Assembly (NCBI GenBank): GCA_025403435.1
Contig: CM046350.1
Location: 27,482,938 to 27,546,937 of the forward strand
Source: Artocarpus heterophyllus
Taxonomy: Eukaryota; Streptophyta; Magnoliopsida; Rosales; Moraceae
Reading direction: 5' to 3'
Length of the DNA stretch: 64,000 nucleotides
Position numbers and translations under genes: made by a program. Positions 48,021-61,058 of this stretch are shown piece after piece (positions within the stretch are counted from its first letter, which is position 1; each line of letters starts with the position of its first letter). The notes below the pieces were generated by a model that saw only the letters and a program-made list of their open reading frames with translations, did not search any database and was not told the origin of the DNA.

Positions 48021-50980
48021 TGTAACACCTGTCGTTTTCTTCTATGGAAACTTATGATAATTTAATGTTAGAATGTGATATTTTAAGTGCCGTTATTATT
48101 TATGTTAAGTAAATTAATTTTTTTATTTAGTAATGTCACTGGTGACAGCCATGCGAGATCGATGTGCTCAAGATGTTCATGTCAAGTCAAAGATGATGAT
48201 AAGTTTAAAGTATTGGTTGTTTTTAAAATAATTCAAAGTTGTTTTAAATTTATAATCTTCATAATGCTCTAGAATTTTGCATGCCCTAAAGTTATACTCT
48301 TGATGATGACATGAATTTTGTTGCATATTTTCTTATTTTTATGACATTTATGATGCCGTGATAATAACATGTGTGACATTTTTATTATGACGTTAAGAAC
48401 CTCAATAATATAAAGCGTCCAACAGAATAATATGAAAATTAATATTTTTGGGGGTTATGGTAGTAAATATTATTGTTATGTATAAATAATTATGTATTTA
48501 TAATTATATTATATTATATTATATTATATTTATATCATATTATATTATATATTATATTAAAGTGTATATATATATATGATAATGTTGTTTAAACATAAAC
48601 AAGGAAAAATGAAAAAAAAGAAGAGAAACAAAAATTACTAAGAAAGGGAAAAAAAAAGAAAAAAAAAGGAAAACTGAATTAGATTGGGATTATACTCATT
48701 TAAAAAAAAATCTAATTGGATTACGATTACACTTATTTAAAAAGAAGGGGGAAATCTAATTAGACTAGGATTAGGGTTACTTTTGCATATAAATATGTGG
48801 CTTTAAGCACAAAAGCCACATATTATTCCTATCCCTTTTTCTTGCCTCTATATTTTCTTATATTCCTCCATGCTTTTATGCTCTCTTTTCTTCCCTAAAC
48901 TTCACATGCTATTAGTTTGGAATTTTGTTTTCTTTAAGATTTTCTCTCTCAAAGAATTCTTTCTTTCAAGCCAAAGTAGAAGGAATTATTTTTAGTGATT
49001 TTGTCTACAAGTATTCATCTTTGTTAAAAAAAACATAAGAATTAAAGTATGTTTTAAAGTTTTCATGGTTTTGAATTCTTATGATTGATATATATTGTCT
49101 TGTGTTAAACTTTGTTAGAAAATTATTCTTTTATGATTGTAAATGTTTATGCATGTGTGTTTGTATGAAAAATAAATTATTTTGTCTATTACTTTGATTA
49201 TAACAATGTTAGTTTATGGTTGAAAGCATTTATGTTCATATGATATCATGAATTTCATGAAAACAAGGTTTTGTTGTTCAAGTGTAATAAAAGAATTGTG
49301 GGGTTTTTGGTTTGTTGGTAAGGTAGCTGGTAATGTTCTGAAATTAAATGATTTTATTTTGTTGTATTTTTGGATATAATGTGTATATATATGTTAAGAA
49401 TGTTTGGGATTTTTTTATAAATTTTTGTTCAAAATATTTTTAGGGTTATGAGATTTTCAATCAAACACTACTCACGAAATTTTAATTGTTGGCAGATTTG
49501 TATTTGTGTTTTGTATAGTCCATTTTATGAGGCAAAAAGCTGTCTTTTAATTCTGAAAAAAATTATGAATAATTCTTACACTTTATTTATGCCTATAAGC
49601 TGAGATTAATTTCTCTAAGTCATTAAAGGTCAAGTTTTCTATCTTTATATTTCTTGACTTTAAGTGCATGTTTGTGACTCAAAAATGCTTTTTTTTGTTA
49701 AAAATGATATATGATAATGTAATATGGTATTAAATGATATCATGAAGAGGAATATTAATTTTATATATTATATAAATGATTGACATGAATACTTTAAAAG
49801 GCAAGCATATTGAGAACCGTGGCAACGTCACCCAACTTAAGGTTTAGTAAGCAAGAAAGACAAGTAAGTACATTCTCACCTGTAACATGATAAAATTTAT
49901 GAAAATGCTAAGCAATGTTTTATAAGTAAAGGTTTTTGATCTAATGTTCTTATTTCTTGCCCTTTTTGCGATGAATTTTCCTAAGAATGTTTTTATGTTC
50001 ATGTTTTTTATGGTTTATGACAGTTTTTCAAAGAAAATGTATATATATATGTATCACTTAATTAATTGCTACATTAAGTGTTGCACACCCTATGTTTATG
50101 TTTATGATGTCCTAAAGGTTGGACTTATCATGTTTGGTTTGGGACTATCTACCCCACTCCTCTCATGACGGTGTGCCTATAATGTTTATATTTATGGTGC
50201 AACGCTTGGGCCCCAAAGATAAAATGCATGATGTTTTGATATAAAAGTTTAAATGAAAAGATATGTTCTATATAAACTTGTGCCTTGTGCACTACTATGC
50301 TCATGATTATGATTTTATGTAATGATTTTTAAGAAATGTTTTATGTTGTCAGATAAAAAAGTATACTTGCTAAGCTCATGCTTACTTAGTTTATATCACG
50401 TTGCAGATAATGATAAGATATAGGTTGACTAGGATGGAGGACAAGGACGGACGTGTGTGTAAGGAGTGTTGGATTAGAAATGAAGTAACGTTATGAAAGG
50501 AATTTAAACTCAAACAAAATTTAATATATTATGTTCCGCATTTTTATTTGTTTGAGACTCGGTTCTATTTGTGATATTTTTTTGAACTTTTATTGAATAT
50601 AATTTGTATTTTAGATTTTTTATTTCTTAGGTTATTTATTAAAGAACACGTTATATAGTTTGTTTCTTCGTAATTAGTCTTAATTAGTTGTTTGATCAGA
50701 GCTAAGACTGCTTGCATTATATCAGTTGTTTATATTTGTTAAATATTTGTTTTTGTAAACTAAGTTTTCTATAGGTGGTTGGTTAATGGAGTGCCTTAGG
50801 TGTTCCATCAGGCTAACCAAGGTGAGAGAAGCAAATCCGATAAGTAGTTAAAAAAATTTATGCAAGTGTTCCTGGGATATTTCTCTAAGTGTTGTTCATT
50901 ATTTTAAATTTTTTATCGGTAATTATTAAGTTTAATGGTAAAAATAATGTCTCCTGTGGCGCCCGTTAGAGGGCGTAACA
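48021..50980 (+). repeat. 3' LTR of element E
   Basis: It starts TGTAACACCTGTCGTTTTC and ends GAGGGCGTAACA, 2,960 bp, alignable with the 5' LTR over most of its length apart from two large indels. Confidence 0.9.
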
Positions 50981-51974
50981 GATTCTTATAAAATTTTCTT
51001 CCCGAAAGTTCTCTGTTTCTCGAAATCTAGAATTTTCATGTTTTACACAAATCATAATTAGGACATTTTAGAGGTTATTTTTGATAAAAACCAAAAACTT
51101 TTTTACCAGTTAAAAATATGCTATTGTCTTTAACTGTATTATAGACGTGGAATTTTTTCTGTTTTTCTTGATAAAAGTTCTTCGTTTTGTTGAGATCTAA
51201 AACTTTTGTATTTTGCAAAAATTATAATTTAGCCTCGAAATGCCTTGAATGCTCAAAAACAACGGCAGTTCTCTTTTGACAATATTTGGACAGTTTTTTA
51301 AAATTATCCACAACTCTATTTAGTGGCAGAATTTGCAAAAGTTTTCCTCACAAAAGTTGTCCGTCTCGTCAAAATGTAAATATTTTGTGTTTGGCAAAAA
51401 TTGTGATTCAGACTTGAAACGGCTTGGACATGCCAAAAACATTGGTTGTCCTGTAGTGGATAGTTTTTGATAGCTTTCGTATTGTTTTGGGCAGTTTTGA
51501 AAAACTACTTAGAAACCTGACCTAGAGTAAAAAACTACATTTTTGTATAGTCATGGAGTTTTCCTTAGAATGTCGAAATCTAAATGTTTCGTGTTTGTGA
51601 AAAGTTTGAAATCGAACTCTAAGTGCTTTGTTTTTTAGTTCAGCATATGCAGAAAAATATTTCTACAAACACAAACCATACTAGACTAAACTAAATCATG
51701 CAAAAACTGAACATTTACAACATAAAGCTTGTAAAAACCGTACTAAAGAACACATAAATCTTATTACATACAATTTCATCACAAAATCATAATCTAACCT
51801 AAGAAAAATATAAACTTTTTTCAAACTTAGGATAGAGAAGAAAAGTTAAGGAAAATACCCTTGAAAAACACTCTTGGATGACTCTAGGTAATCCTCCTTC
51901 TTAAAATGTTTCGCTAGTGATTGAGGGTGTAGGGAAAAGAAGAAAATTTTCGAGAGGGAGCTTAGAGAGGGACA
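50981..51974 (-). repeat. Gypsy-type LTR G, second part
   Basis: The minus strand carries the same ordered blocks as LTR H: CATGATTTAGTTTAG, TAGTATGG, then GATTTCAAACTTTTCACAAA, then repeated paragraphs. It is interrupted on the left by E and cut on the right by copia C. Confidence 0.5.
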
Positions 51975-52877
51975 TGTTAGACGTGTATGCCCTAAGGAAC
52001 AAAAAAATAATATGTTTTTGGAGACATTTTTATCAATAAAGAATTTATTTATTATTTATATACCAAATCTTGTTCTCTTTACATTCATATTTGTTAAATG
52101 TATGTTAAATAAACAAAAGTCTGAGACTGTCAGTCTAAACCTCTAAGAATTGGGCATATGATGGACAGATTATGTGGAAGACATGATTCTTAAGGTGACA
52201 GTCTAAATCATAAGATCCGCAATCGAGGGAATAAAGTTGGGTACTTTATTCATTCAAAGATTGTTATGTTTTCTATATCCCTAGCGGAAGATGGTTTGTC
52301 TTGGCCATCAGAGGTGGACTCCGTGAATAGAAACATTGGCATGTCGTCATAGGTGATGATGTGTTAAATCGAGACATAAAGTGAATTGATTTGGATTAAT
52401 AATTCTGTGTCGGCAAATTGATTCACTTTAGACAATCATTTGTATTGTATCTTAATCCTGAGATGAATAGTGGGCTTGTTGTTTTGACTTATGTTTTTTG
52501 ATGTACTAAAGGGCGACATCCACATTTTTATAGTAGTACATATGTCGGTACGTTGGAGGCATGACTCTTGATAGCGTAGACCGGTTATTCATAGATATGG
52601 AATCCATAGCTCCATTTAGGAGTAGTTGAAATCCTCTTATATACGTTATCCTGTAATTGAAAAACTGAAGCACTCAACCATTTGGATACATAGGTGTCAT
52701 CGAATGGTATACTGCCTTTGGACGATAAGTTTTCTGATGGTGAGATAATGGAACATAAGATAAAGATAATCGGGAAGGTAAGACAGAACTTGTCCTTAGG
52801 CCGATTATGGATAATCCTATGGGGATACGATACATTATGATATGTCATGGAGATTTAGCTATTTGGGCTTCGTAATT

Positions 52878-52990
52878 CTATATAGTTCGAGAGTGCAGCT
52901 CTAAGCCTTTAGTGGAATAGCGTTGGAGCTTATAATTATTGAATGTATATCTAGGAGGTTTCATAATTATCGAGAGCTTGAACTATATTG
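52878..52990 (+). other. Conserved three-way stem-loop in the U3 of C
   Basis: Outer arms are CTATATAGTTCGAG and CTTGAACTATATTG, with one mismatch and one G-U pair. Inner sequences TATAATTATT and CATAATTATC can pair in part. Confidence 0.55.
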
Positions 52991-53408
52991 GTCTATCAAG
53001 TCCCCTTTGCTAGCTCACAAAAATCCTATAACGATACGGTGTGTTTTTTCAATAATTGGTGACTTATGTCAGATTTATCAAATTGGCTGAAATTCAGAAG
53101 AATCAAATAATTCATGTTTGTTTATCGGATGAATTAATTTTGTGATAAAATTTATTCAAGATAAACTTGTTGAATTATTAGAATCAGATAATTCTTGTCT
53201 GTTTATTAGTTGATTTAATTTTGAATAAATTAAATCAAGATAAACTTGTAAAATTATTAGGAATTTATTTATTTTTTGAGAGATTATCTAGATAAAATTG
53301 TTTTAATTAGATAACTTCTCTATTGGGTTATTTGAATTAAAACTGAGACTTTATCTTATAGAATCTCAGGTGGAGAATAAAAGAATCGCTGGGATTTTTT
53401 ATTGCTAG

Positions 53409-53488
53409 TTTGGCAAGCCGATCCTCAGGTTTGGCCTACCGATGCAGCAAGTTTGGCATGCTGTTTGACAGATCGGTATGCCAGCCAC
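53409..53488 (+). repeat. TCGGC-type motif array in the U3 of C
   Basis: TTTGGCAAGCCGAT (53409), TTTGGCCTACCGAT (53430) and TTTGGCATGCTG (53451) are spaced 21 bp apart. GATCGGTATGCCAG follows. The position relative to the TATA box is as in A. Confidence 0.7.
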
Positions 53489-53602
53489 GCGATAAAATGA
53501 TCACGTGTTTTCATGTAGATTTATTAGATTATGGTCTTAATTTGATTCTGATTTGAATTTTTGAGACCCTATCTGATAAGGACTGACCCTAGACCTAACC
53601 TC

Positions 53603-53610
53603 TATAAATA
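53603..53610 (+). promoter_or_regulatory. TATA box of the C LTR
   Basis: TATAAATA lies at the place equivalent to 2824 in A. Confidence 0.5.
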
Positions 53611-54006
53611 GGGAGTGAGTCTCATAAGTTATTGAGATCAGTTGAGAGATAAAGAGTGAGACTCTGCTGGTGAGACTTTAGAAACTCCCTAAGAGCTATT
53701 GTTCACAAAATCACAAACTACAGCTTTGGGTGATCTCAATTGGTTGGAAGGAGAATCACCAAAAGAAAAAGCTGAATGACATGAGCCTACACTCACTCCG
53801 GTCATGGATAGAGAATAGCAAATAAGGCTAGTTGGTTGAGGTCCTTCTAGAATGTCACTTCTCTTCATTAATTACAAGAGCTTTTCAGCGCACAAAGGTT
53901 AGTAAGATCTGGTTAATTTATGTATATAATGTGTCAAACTTGTGTTTTAAAAAATACTCTGATATAAGAATTTTAAAATTCCATTGCGTGCTATTTTTCT
54001 AATAAT

Positions 54007-54017
54007 TGGCATCAGAG
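54007..54017 (+). other. Primer-binding site of element C, one base altered
   Basis: TGGCATCAGAG differs from TGGTATCAGAG by one transition. Confidence 0.8.
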
Positions 54018-54517
54018 ACATGGTTTTTACATAAATTTACGAGTTTGTGGTCGTGCTATATATGTAAATTATGTGATATTGATCTCTCTTATGCTTGAAT
54101 TTAATTTTATAGAGAGTTAGCACTCTAGGTTTTATATATTTTTATGTTGTCATGGATTATATGATGAATGTTTATTAATTAATTATGGTTGATTAAATTA
54201 TTATTTAATTATTAATTAATTAATTAATTCATGGTAGTTATGATTCCTTAGAGGTTAGAATGTGTATCTAGGTTTTTCATGTAATTAGATAGCGGACTAT
54301 TATCTCCGTCTAGGAATTATTATTTAATTTTAAATTTGTAAGAATTTTGTAATCAAATAATCACTCAGAGAAGACGAATCTAGAAGGCGGATCTAGATGA
54401 TGGATGATGGCTTTCCTAGGTATTTCTTGAGTCTCTAATTTTATGTTTTTTGAATTGTTGAAAATAAAATTGATAAATTGCATTAGAAACTGTATTTTCT
54501 AAAAAGGGTGATCTCTG

Positions 54518-54765
54518 CTCGGTCGGCATACTGAACCCTCCAATTTGACAGGCCGATGGTCGCAAGATCTGCAGGCCGGACTCTCGGGTTCGATAGGTCA
54601 TCCGTGGGGCTGAAATCAGGTGGCTTTAGCGGCCGGCCAAACTTTCCAGCTTGGCAGGTCTAACTTTCATGACCAACAGGCTGACTTGAAAAGATCGTAA
54701 GCTGGTGGGTCATGACCGGTAGGCCGATCACATAGATCGACTTGCAATCGACCTACCGGCAGAGA
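54518..54765 (+). repeat. Leader motif array of element C
   Basis: Many decayed copies of the GGCAGGCCGA-type motif, for example GACAGGCCGATGG and TAGGCCGATCAC, occupy the same leader position as in A and D. Confidence 0.7.
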
Positions 54766-55724
54766 ACTGAAATTTTTTCAAAATACGTACAGTTTCGATA
54801 CAGTTTTCATTTTGTTTTTAGGACAATTATGAGAAACATTAAATTGGATATGAGTGGAAATATGAAGTATTTGATCTATACAAGATTGAGGACTTGAAGA
54901 TAGGCATTACGTGAAGAAGAAAACAACTTAAGGATTCAAGGATGATGAATCCATAATATGTTTCGATTATTCTCTTGTAATCTTTATTTTCTATTCTCTA
55001 ATGTGGAACTATAATATTATGGTTATTTATTATTTTACTTGTAGCTTTGCTTGATTGCTTTGCTTGTCTGCATTATAATATGATTTGCCATGTATATTGA
55101 TAACATGCCATATAGAATAGGGAGTGCCACTCATTTAAAATTGTTCATGCATGTTCTTAAAAATAAAACCTTGATTTCAAAAGATTGAATGGGAGAAGGT
55201 TGTCAAAGAGGACCTAAGGCCTACATCATTGGTCTGTAGGTGGCACATGATTTTTTCGACCCCTAGGAATGGACTTCATCATGTACCAGGTTGGATCTCT
55301 GAAAGGATTAGGTATTTTAGCATGATTTATCATTGCACACCCCTAGGTGGTAATTATAAATCATGGATAAAATATTGAAATGTTGGTTATACACTCATGT
55401 TAATTTTATTATTAACCTCCCCTAGGAGCTCTGTTAATAAAATTAATGGCCAAAGAAACGATTATTAATATATGCTGGATCATACGGGTCCTGAATGGCA
55501 TATATTAATCAGGAGGGGATCCGTGTTCCTGATTGAATTTGGCATGACTCCCCTAGGAGCTTGTTGAATTTTGAGTTAGGAATTATCGTTGTAAGGCTGT
55601 GATATTTTCAACGTTTTGATACATAAACACATTTGTATGTTTTTTACATGATTGTATTGTCTTACTAAATTATTATACTATGTTTGCTTATGTTTAGTAT
55701 ATGATTCTTTATTGTAGATTAAAA

Positions 55725-58700
55725 ATGTCTAAAAATGCTTTATCATCGATACGTGACAAAAACTAATGATTGGAAACAAAACCTAAATATTGTCCTCTCT
55801 TTTGATAAACTAAAATTTGTACTGACAACCCCTTGTCCTCCCAAGCATATGGGAAATTCCACCAATGATCAAATCCAAGCATATGATCATTGGAAAGATG
55901 CTAATGATCAGGCCCGCTGCTATGTTATGGCCAGCATGAACAATGTGCTATAGGCTCAACATGAAGATTATGAGACTACTAAGCAGATCTTGGATAATCT
56001 AGAATACATGCTTGGAGGCCAAGCCTTAACTAAGCAGCAAGGGGCGCTTCGGAAACTCTTAAATTGTAAACAAAGGCCGGGGATGTCTATAAAAGAGCAT
56101 ATGAAGATGGTCATGGGTTACCTCGCTGAGGCACAAACCAACAGAGTTAACTCGATGCTGAAACTCATATGACTATAGTCTTTAAGACTCTGTCTAAGGA
56201 GTTTATCCCATTTAGAGATACTTTTAATTTAAGTAATAGGCGGGATATGACCTTAACAGAATTAATAAAACATTTACAAGAGTTTGAACTACTGATCAGG
56301 GAATCTCCTATGGGTGGCGAGGCCAATTTGGCAGCTACTTTTGGTTCCAATCCCAATCCTAGGAATGGAAAGAAGCAACAGGCTAGCCAAGAATGGGAAG
56401 TCTTCTACTCATGATAACGACAAGAGTAAGAAGAAGAAGAAGAAGAACTCAAAGAAGCTAAAGTGCTTCTTCTGCGGGAAGGTCGAGCACATTAAGAAGA
56501 ATTGCAAGGACTTCCTTTCCTGAGGAGGTAGGTGTGATCTTCTGTGTTTAGAAACTTGTTTGGTTGAGGAATCTAGTGACATTTGGGTCATAAATTCTGG
56601 TACAACTAATCATGTATATGTTTCTAGGCAGGAGTTCAAAGAAACGAGAAGTCTGCTTCATAAAGACTTCATGCTTCGGAAAGGCGATGGATCCTTGGTC
56701 TTAACTAAAGCAATGGGAGACATCCATCTACATTTTGATAATTCTGTGTTTACAATATTATTTTATGTTCCTAAATTTAAGAGGAATTTAATTTATGTAT
56801 CTTGTTTATTTAAATACTCTTATTTGGTTTCTTTTAATAATAAAGTGGTAATTCGTAAAAACAAATCTTTTATCTGTTCTAGATGGATGCAAAATAATCT
56901 ATATTTTATCAAACCTAAGGTAGACTTACTGCTTAATGCTGAGATGAATGATAATAACTCTAAAAGACTTAAAACTTCTTACTTTAATAAAACTTATCTT
57001 TGGCATTTGTGCCTTGGTCATATTAACTTGAATAGGATTCAAAGATGGTAAGGGATGGACCTTTAAGTCACTTAAAGGTGGAATCTATACCTGAATGTGA
57101 ATCTTGTTTAGAGGGTTAAATGACCAAAAGACCATTCGGGTCTAAGGGCAATAGGACCAAAGGGGTTCAAGAATTGTGCATAGTGATGTTTGCGGACCGA
57201 TGAACATCCGAGCACGAGGAGGGTATGAGTATTTCATCACTTTTATAGACGATTACTTTGGGTATATGTATGTGTACCTAATGCACCACAAAAGTGAAAC
57301 TTTTGAAAAGTTCAAGGAGTTTTAGGTCGAAGTGGAAAAGCAATTGGGTAGAACCATAAAGGCACTTTGATCCGATCGAGGTGGTGAATACCATTCTGAT
57401 GAGTTCTTAGGACACATATTAGAGAAGGGGATTTTATCCCATTTGACTACGTCGGGCACTCCACAACATAATTGCGTGGCGGAGAGAAGAAATAGGACCT
57501 TGTTGGATATGGTCAGGTCCATAATGAGTTATTCATCATTTCCTTTGTCCTTCTGGGGATATGCACTATAAACCGCGTGTTACCTTTTGAGCAATGTACC
57601 TTCAAAATCAGTTCCTAAAACTCCTCACGAGTTGTGGACGGGCAAGAAGACATCCTTACACCATATTTGCATATGGGGATGTCCGACTCATGTCCTGTTT
57701 AAGGATGCGAATAAGTTGGAAGCACGTTTGTAAGTTTGTATATTGTAGGATATCCAAAAGGGACTAAAGGGGGTTATTTTTATAACCGAAAGGAAAATAA
57801 AGTCGTGGTTTCAACTCATGCAACTTTCCTTGAGGAGAGTTACATGGACAACTTTAAGCCTCGAAGCAAAGTGGGGCTTGAGGAGTTAAAGAGTGATTCA
57901 ATCATTCAGGGGGTTCCGACAGAAACCACTCCAATTTGTGTAGAAAAACCAAATGAACCTGAATAACAACCTAAGGGGCTTCAGCGTAGTGAGAGGATTA
58001 GGCGTCAACCCGAGAGGTATATTTTCAATGGTGAGGCCTTCTCTACTGAATCAGATGAACATGATAGGGATCCTTATACTTACGAAGAGGCTATAGAGGA
58101 TGTTGATTCGAAACTCTGGACAGAGGCCATGAACACAGAGATGAAGTCTATGGAGACTAATCGGGTCTAGGAGCTTGTGGATCTTCCCGAAGGGGTAAAA
58201 CTCATAGGGTGTAAGTGGATCTTCAAGAGGAAAAGAGGAGTGGATGGAAAGGTCGAAACCTTTAAGGCTAAACTGGTAGCTAAGTGTTGCACACAAAAGG
58301 AAGGAATTGATTACAAGGAAACCTTTTCTTCAATAGCCATGCTTAAGTCCATTCGGATTCTCTTGTCCATAGTTGTCGTTCTCGACTACAAGATTTGGCA
58401 GATGGGTGTCAAGGTGGCCTTTCTAAATGGCTAACTTGATGAGTCCATTTATATAGAACAACCAGATAGGTTCAAGGCTAAGGGTCAAGAGGGTAAGGTT
58501 TGTAAGCTGCTAAAGTCAATTTAAGGACTTAAGCAGGCTTCCCGTTCTTGGAACATAAGATTTGATCAGGTGATCAGGACTTATAGGTTCTTACAAAATG
58601 TGGATGAGCCATGTGTTTACAAACACATTAAGGATAGGAAGGTGGTCTTTCTACTTTTCTATGTAGATGACATTCTGCTAATTGGCAATGACATAGGAGC

Positions 58701-59116
58701 ATTGTCATCAATCAAATTATGGTTGACCAAGCAATTTGATAAGAAGGACTTGAGTGAGGCTAATTTTGTTTTTGGTATCCAGATTTTTTGGGATAGGAAG
58801 AACAAAATGATAGCTTTGTCCTAGGCCGGCTATATAAACAAATTCCTAGGATGTTTGCAATGTAGGATTCCAAGAAAAGTCGGCAACCATCTATGTTTGG
58901 AATTACTCTTTCTAAGAAAGACTCTCCAAAGTCTTATGAGGAAAGAGAATACATGAAGAAAGTGCCTTATGCTTCGGTAGTGGGTAGTCTCATGTATGCC
59001 ATGCTTTGCACACGACCGAATATTAGCTATGCTGTCGGGATTGTAAGTCCATTTCAGGCGGATCCAGGACCAAACCACTGGGTTGCAGTAAAGCATATTT
59101 TCAAGTACCTGAGAAG
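55725..59116 (+). pseudogene. Gag-pol of copia element C, truncated and broken
   Basis: The start ATG is at 55725. A small deletion soon shifts the frame, and gag resumes near 55760 (DWKQNLNIVLSFDKLKF). A stop at 55951 replaces Gln. The CCHC knuckle (CFFCGKVEHIKKNC, from 56464) is intact. The protease catalytic Asp is changed to Asn (VINSGTTNH, codon 56592-56594). Integrase has HSDVCGP (57179 on), a stop before SDRGGEY, and RT has YVDD at 58660-58671. Stops occur at 58168 (the same Trp codon as in A, but TAG rather than TGA), 58432 and 58822. The reading ends at 59116. It is less intact than A. Confidence 0.88.
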
Positions 59117-59185
59117 ACTTGTATCAGTGTTGGGAGCCTCAACAACACCCTCAAGTCTTGTAACTCTTTCCAGTAACTCGTTCAT
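59117..59185 (-). pseudogene. Gypsy gag N-terminal stub
   Basis: On the minus strand an ATG at 59185 starts 23 codons (MNELLERVTRLEGVVEAP and a few more) running up to the junction with copia C. The heptad-like Leu and Val spacing resembles the N-terminal coiled coil common in plant gypsy gag. It begins 25 bases after the primer site. Confidence 0.5.
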
Positions 59186-59209
59186 CCTCACAAACCCCTT
59201 CCTGACGTA

Positions 59210-59222
59210 GGCTTTGATACCA
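59210..59222 (-). other. Primer-binding site of the minus-strand gypsy fragment
   Basis: The minus strand reads TGGTATCAAAGCC, a common plant gypsy primer site complementary to initiator tRNA-Met with one variant base. It fixes the direction of the LTR on its right. Confidence 0.75.
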
Positions 59223-59223
59223 T

Positions 59224-60221
59224 ATTAGAGAGACTACCTCGTCCTTGTGAAAACCTGCAATCTCAGACCCTATAATATTATGATGTCAATTATGGGTCTA
59301 ACACCACACAAGTTCAAAAATTCTTCCTCGAACCAAAGTCACCTCGGTTTAGGATTTTGAATGCCGTAAAACACTTTTAGTATTAGTTAGTCCATATTGG
59401 GCTTCTTGAAATGAATAATAGCTAGATATGGGCTTACAGGCCTAATATCATTATTCATATTCAAATGGGCGTTCCACAATTATGAGTCGAATATGGATAA
59501 TATGGAAATTTTATTTAGACCTAGTTAATGGGATTAGATAATTAATTAATTATTAAGACCAATATCAACTTTAGCATGATAACAAAAGGCAATTAAAGAA
59601 ATTAAATAAGTAGAAATTCTAAGTAATGAGCATTAGATAAACTAATAAGAAAGGATTTAATTCCTTTGACAATATGCTCAATTAAATAGTATAAAAAAAG
59701 TTAAGTCCACGCTATCATTGGGTGTTTTTTTCACATAATCTAAGAATAAAGGGTGGAAAAATGACAAGATAATGATTCTTATTTTTGAAAAACAGGTAAG
59801 TAAGAATCTCGCCTATAGTATGAATAGTTTCCAAAATAAAATATTTATATATATATACTCATGTGAATTATAAAATGCATATTTACGCCTTATGTTTATA
59901 AGATGCAATGCTACAAGCAAACTTGTCATATTGCATACTTATTAATAAGTCAAGTGAAACCTAAATGACTAAGTTAGGTTTGGGTGTTGTACCAATCTCT
60001 CGATTTTCAAGAAGGATATCCTTTTGACCTATGAGGAGGATTACGTTAAGATTAATAATTAGATCACCGTGACATTAGGGGACCTTGTGAATCCTAACTT
60101 TCCGATGATCATGCATAACCGATATGAACACTCAATCCCATAAGAATAATAAGACATGTTTATAAGAAAGCATAACTGACTCATACATAGTTTATTTATA
60201 TGTTTTGCAAGATGAAGTTCC
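59224..60221 (-). repeat. Minus-strand gypsy 5' LTR, same family as J, cut by D
   Basis: It ends (minus strand) next to the primer site at 59222. It matches plus-strand J (39300-40780) block by block and lacks the MITE found in J. Its start is missing because copia D begins at 60222. Confidence 0.7.
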
Positions 60222-61058
60222 CGTTAGACATGTATGCCCTAAGGAGTAAAAATGTAATAAATTCTTGGAGACATTTTTATCAATAAAGAATTTATTTATT
60301 ATTTATATACCAAATCTTGTCCTCTTTACGTTCATATTTGTATAGTATGTTAAGCAAACAATAGTCTGAGACTGTCGGTCTAAACCTTAAGAATTGGGCA
60401 TATGATGGATGGATTATGTGGAAGACACGATTCTTAAGGTGATGGTCTAAATCATACGATCCACAATCGAGGGAATTTGCCTTGACTATCGGAGGTGGAC
60501 TCCATGAATAGAAACATTGGCACGTTGTCATAGGTGACGATGTATTGGATCGGGACATAAAGTGAATTGATTTGGATTAATAATTCTATTTTGGCAAATC
60601 GATTCACTTTAGACAATCTTTTGTGTTGTATCTTGATCTTGAGATGAATAGCGAGCCTGTTGTCTTGACTTGTGTCTTTTGATGTACCAAAGGGTGACAC
60701 CCACATCTTAATAGTAATATGCATGTTGGTATGTTGGAGGCATGACTCTTGATAGCGTAGACTTGTTATTCATAGATATGGAATCCATAGCTCCTCTTTA
60801 GGAGTAATGATATCCTCCTATATGCGTTCTCCTCTAATTGAAAAACTGGAGCGCTCAATCATTTGGATACATAGGTGTAACCAAATGGTATACTGTCATT
60901 GGATAGTAAGTTTTCTGATGGTGGGATAACGAAATGTAAGATAAAAATAATCGGGAAGATAAGACAGAACTTGTCCTTAAGCCGATTGTGGATGGTAATA
61001 TGGGGATGCGATACACTATGATATGTCATGGAGACTTAGCTATATGAGCTTCGTAATT

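Larger units (their letters stand above)
42718..50980 (+). mobile_element. Non-autonomous gypsy-derived element E with giant LTRs
   Basis: The 5' LTR (42718-46331), primer site (46337-46348), a 1.69-kb internal region and the 3' LTR (48021-50980) are all present, but no gag or pol is recognisable. LTRs make up about four fifths of the element. The stretch GAGTTTCAAGGACGGAACTC before the purine tract is the conserved Tekay-like pol end/pre-PPT sequence, so E likely derives from a chromovirus and would rely on others' proteins. No target duplication is evident (AGTTT before, GATTC after). Confidence 0.85.
51975..54004 (+). repeat. 5' LTR of copia element C
   Basis: This 2,030-bp copy starts TGTTAGACGTGTATGCCC. 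Its end reads TTTTTCTAATA, where A and D have TTTCCAACA. It has stem-loop arms at 52878-52891 and 52977-52990, a motif array at 53409-53488 and TATAAATA at 53603-53610. Confidence 0.9.
51975..59116 (+). mobile_element. Copia element C (A family), 3' end missing
   Basis: It has the 5' LTR, primer site, leader with motif array and gag-pol of the A family. It stops inside pol at 59116, in the segment between RT and RNase H (KHIFKYLRR), where antisense gypsy sequence begins. There is no 3' LTR. Confidence 0.9.

Noticed and set aside
42713..50985. Target-site duplication for element E
   Set aside because: AGTTT before and GATTC after do not match well enough. I report none.
60217..60221. GTTCC as target duplication of element D
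   Set aside because: The 3' end of D is outside the window, so it cannot be tested.
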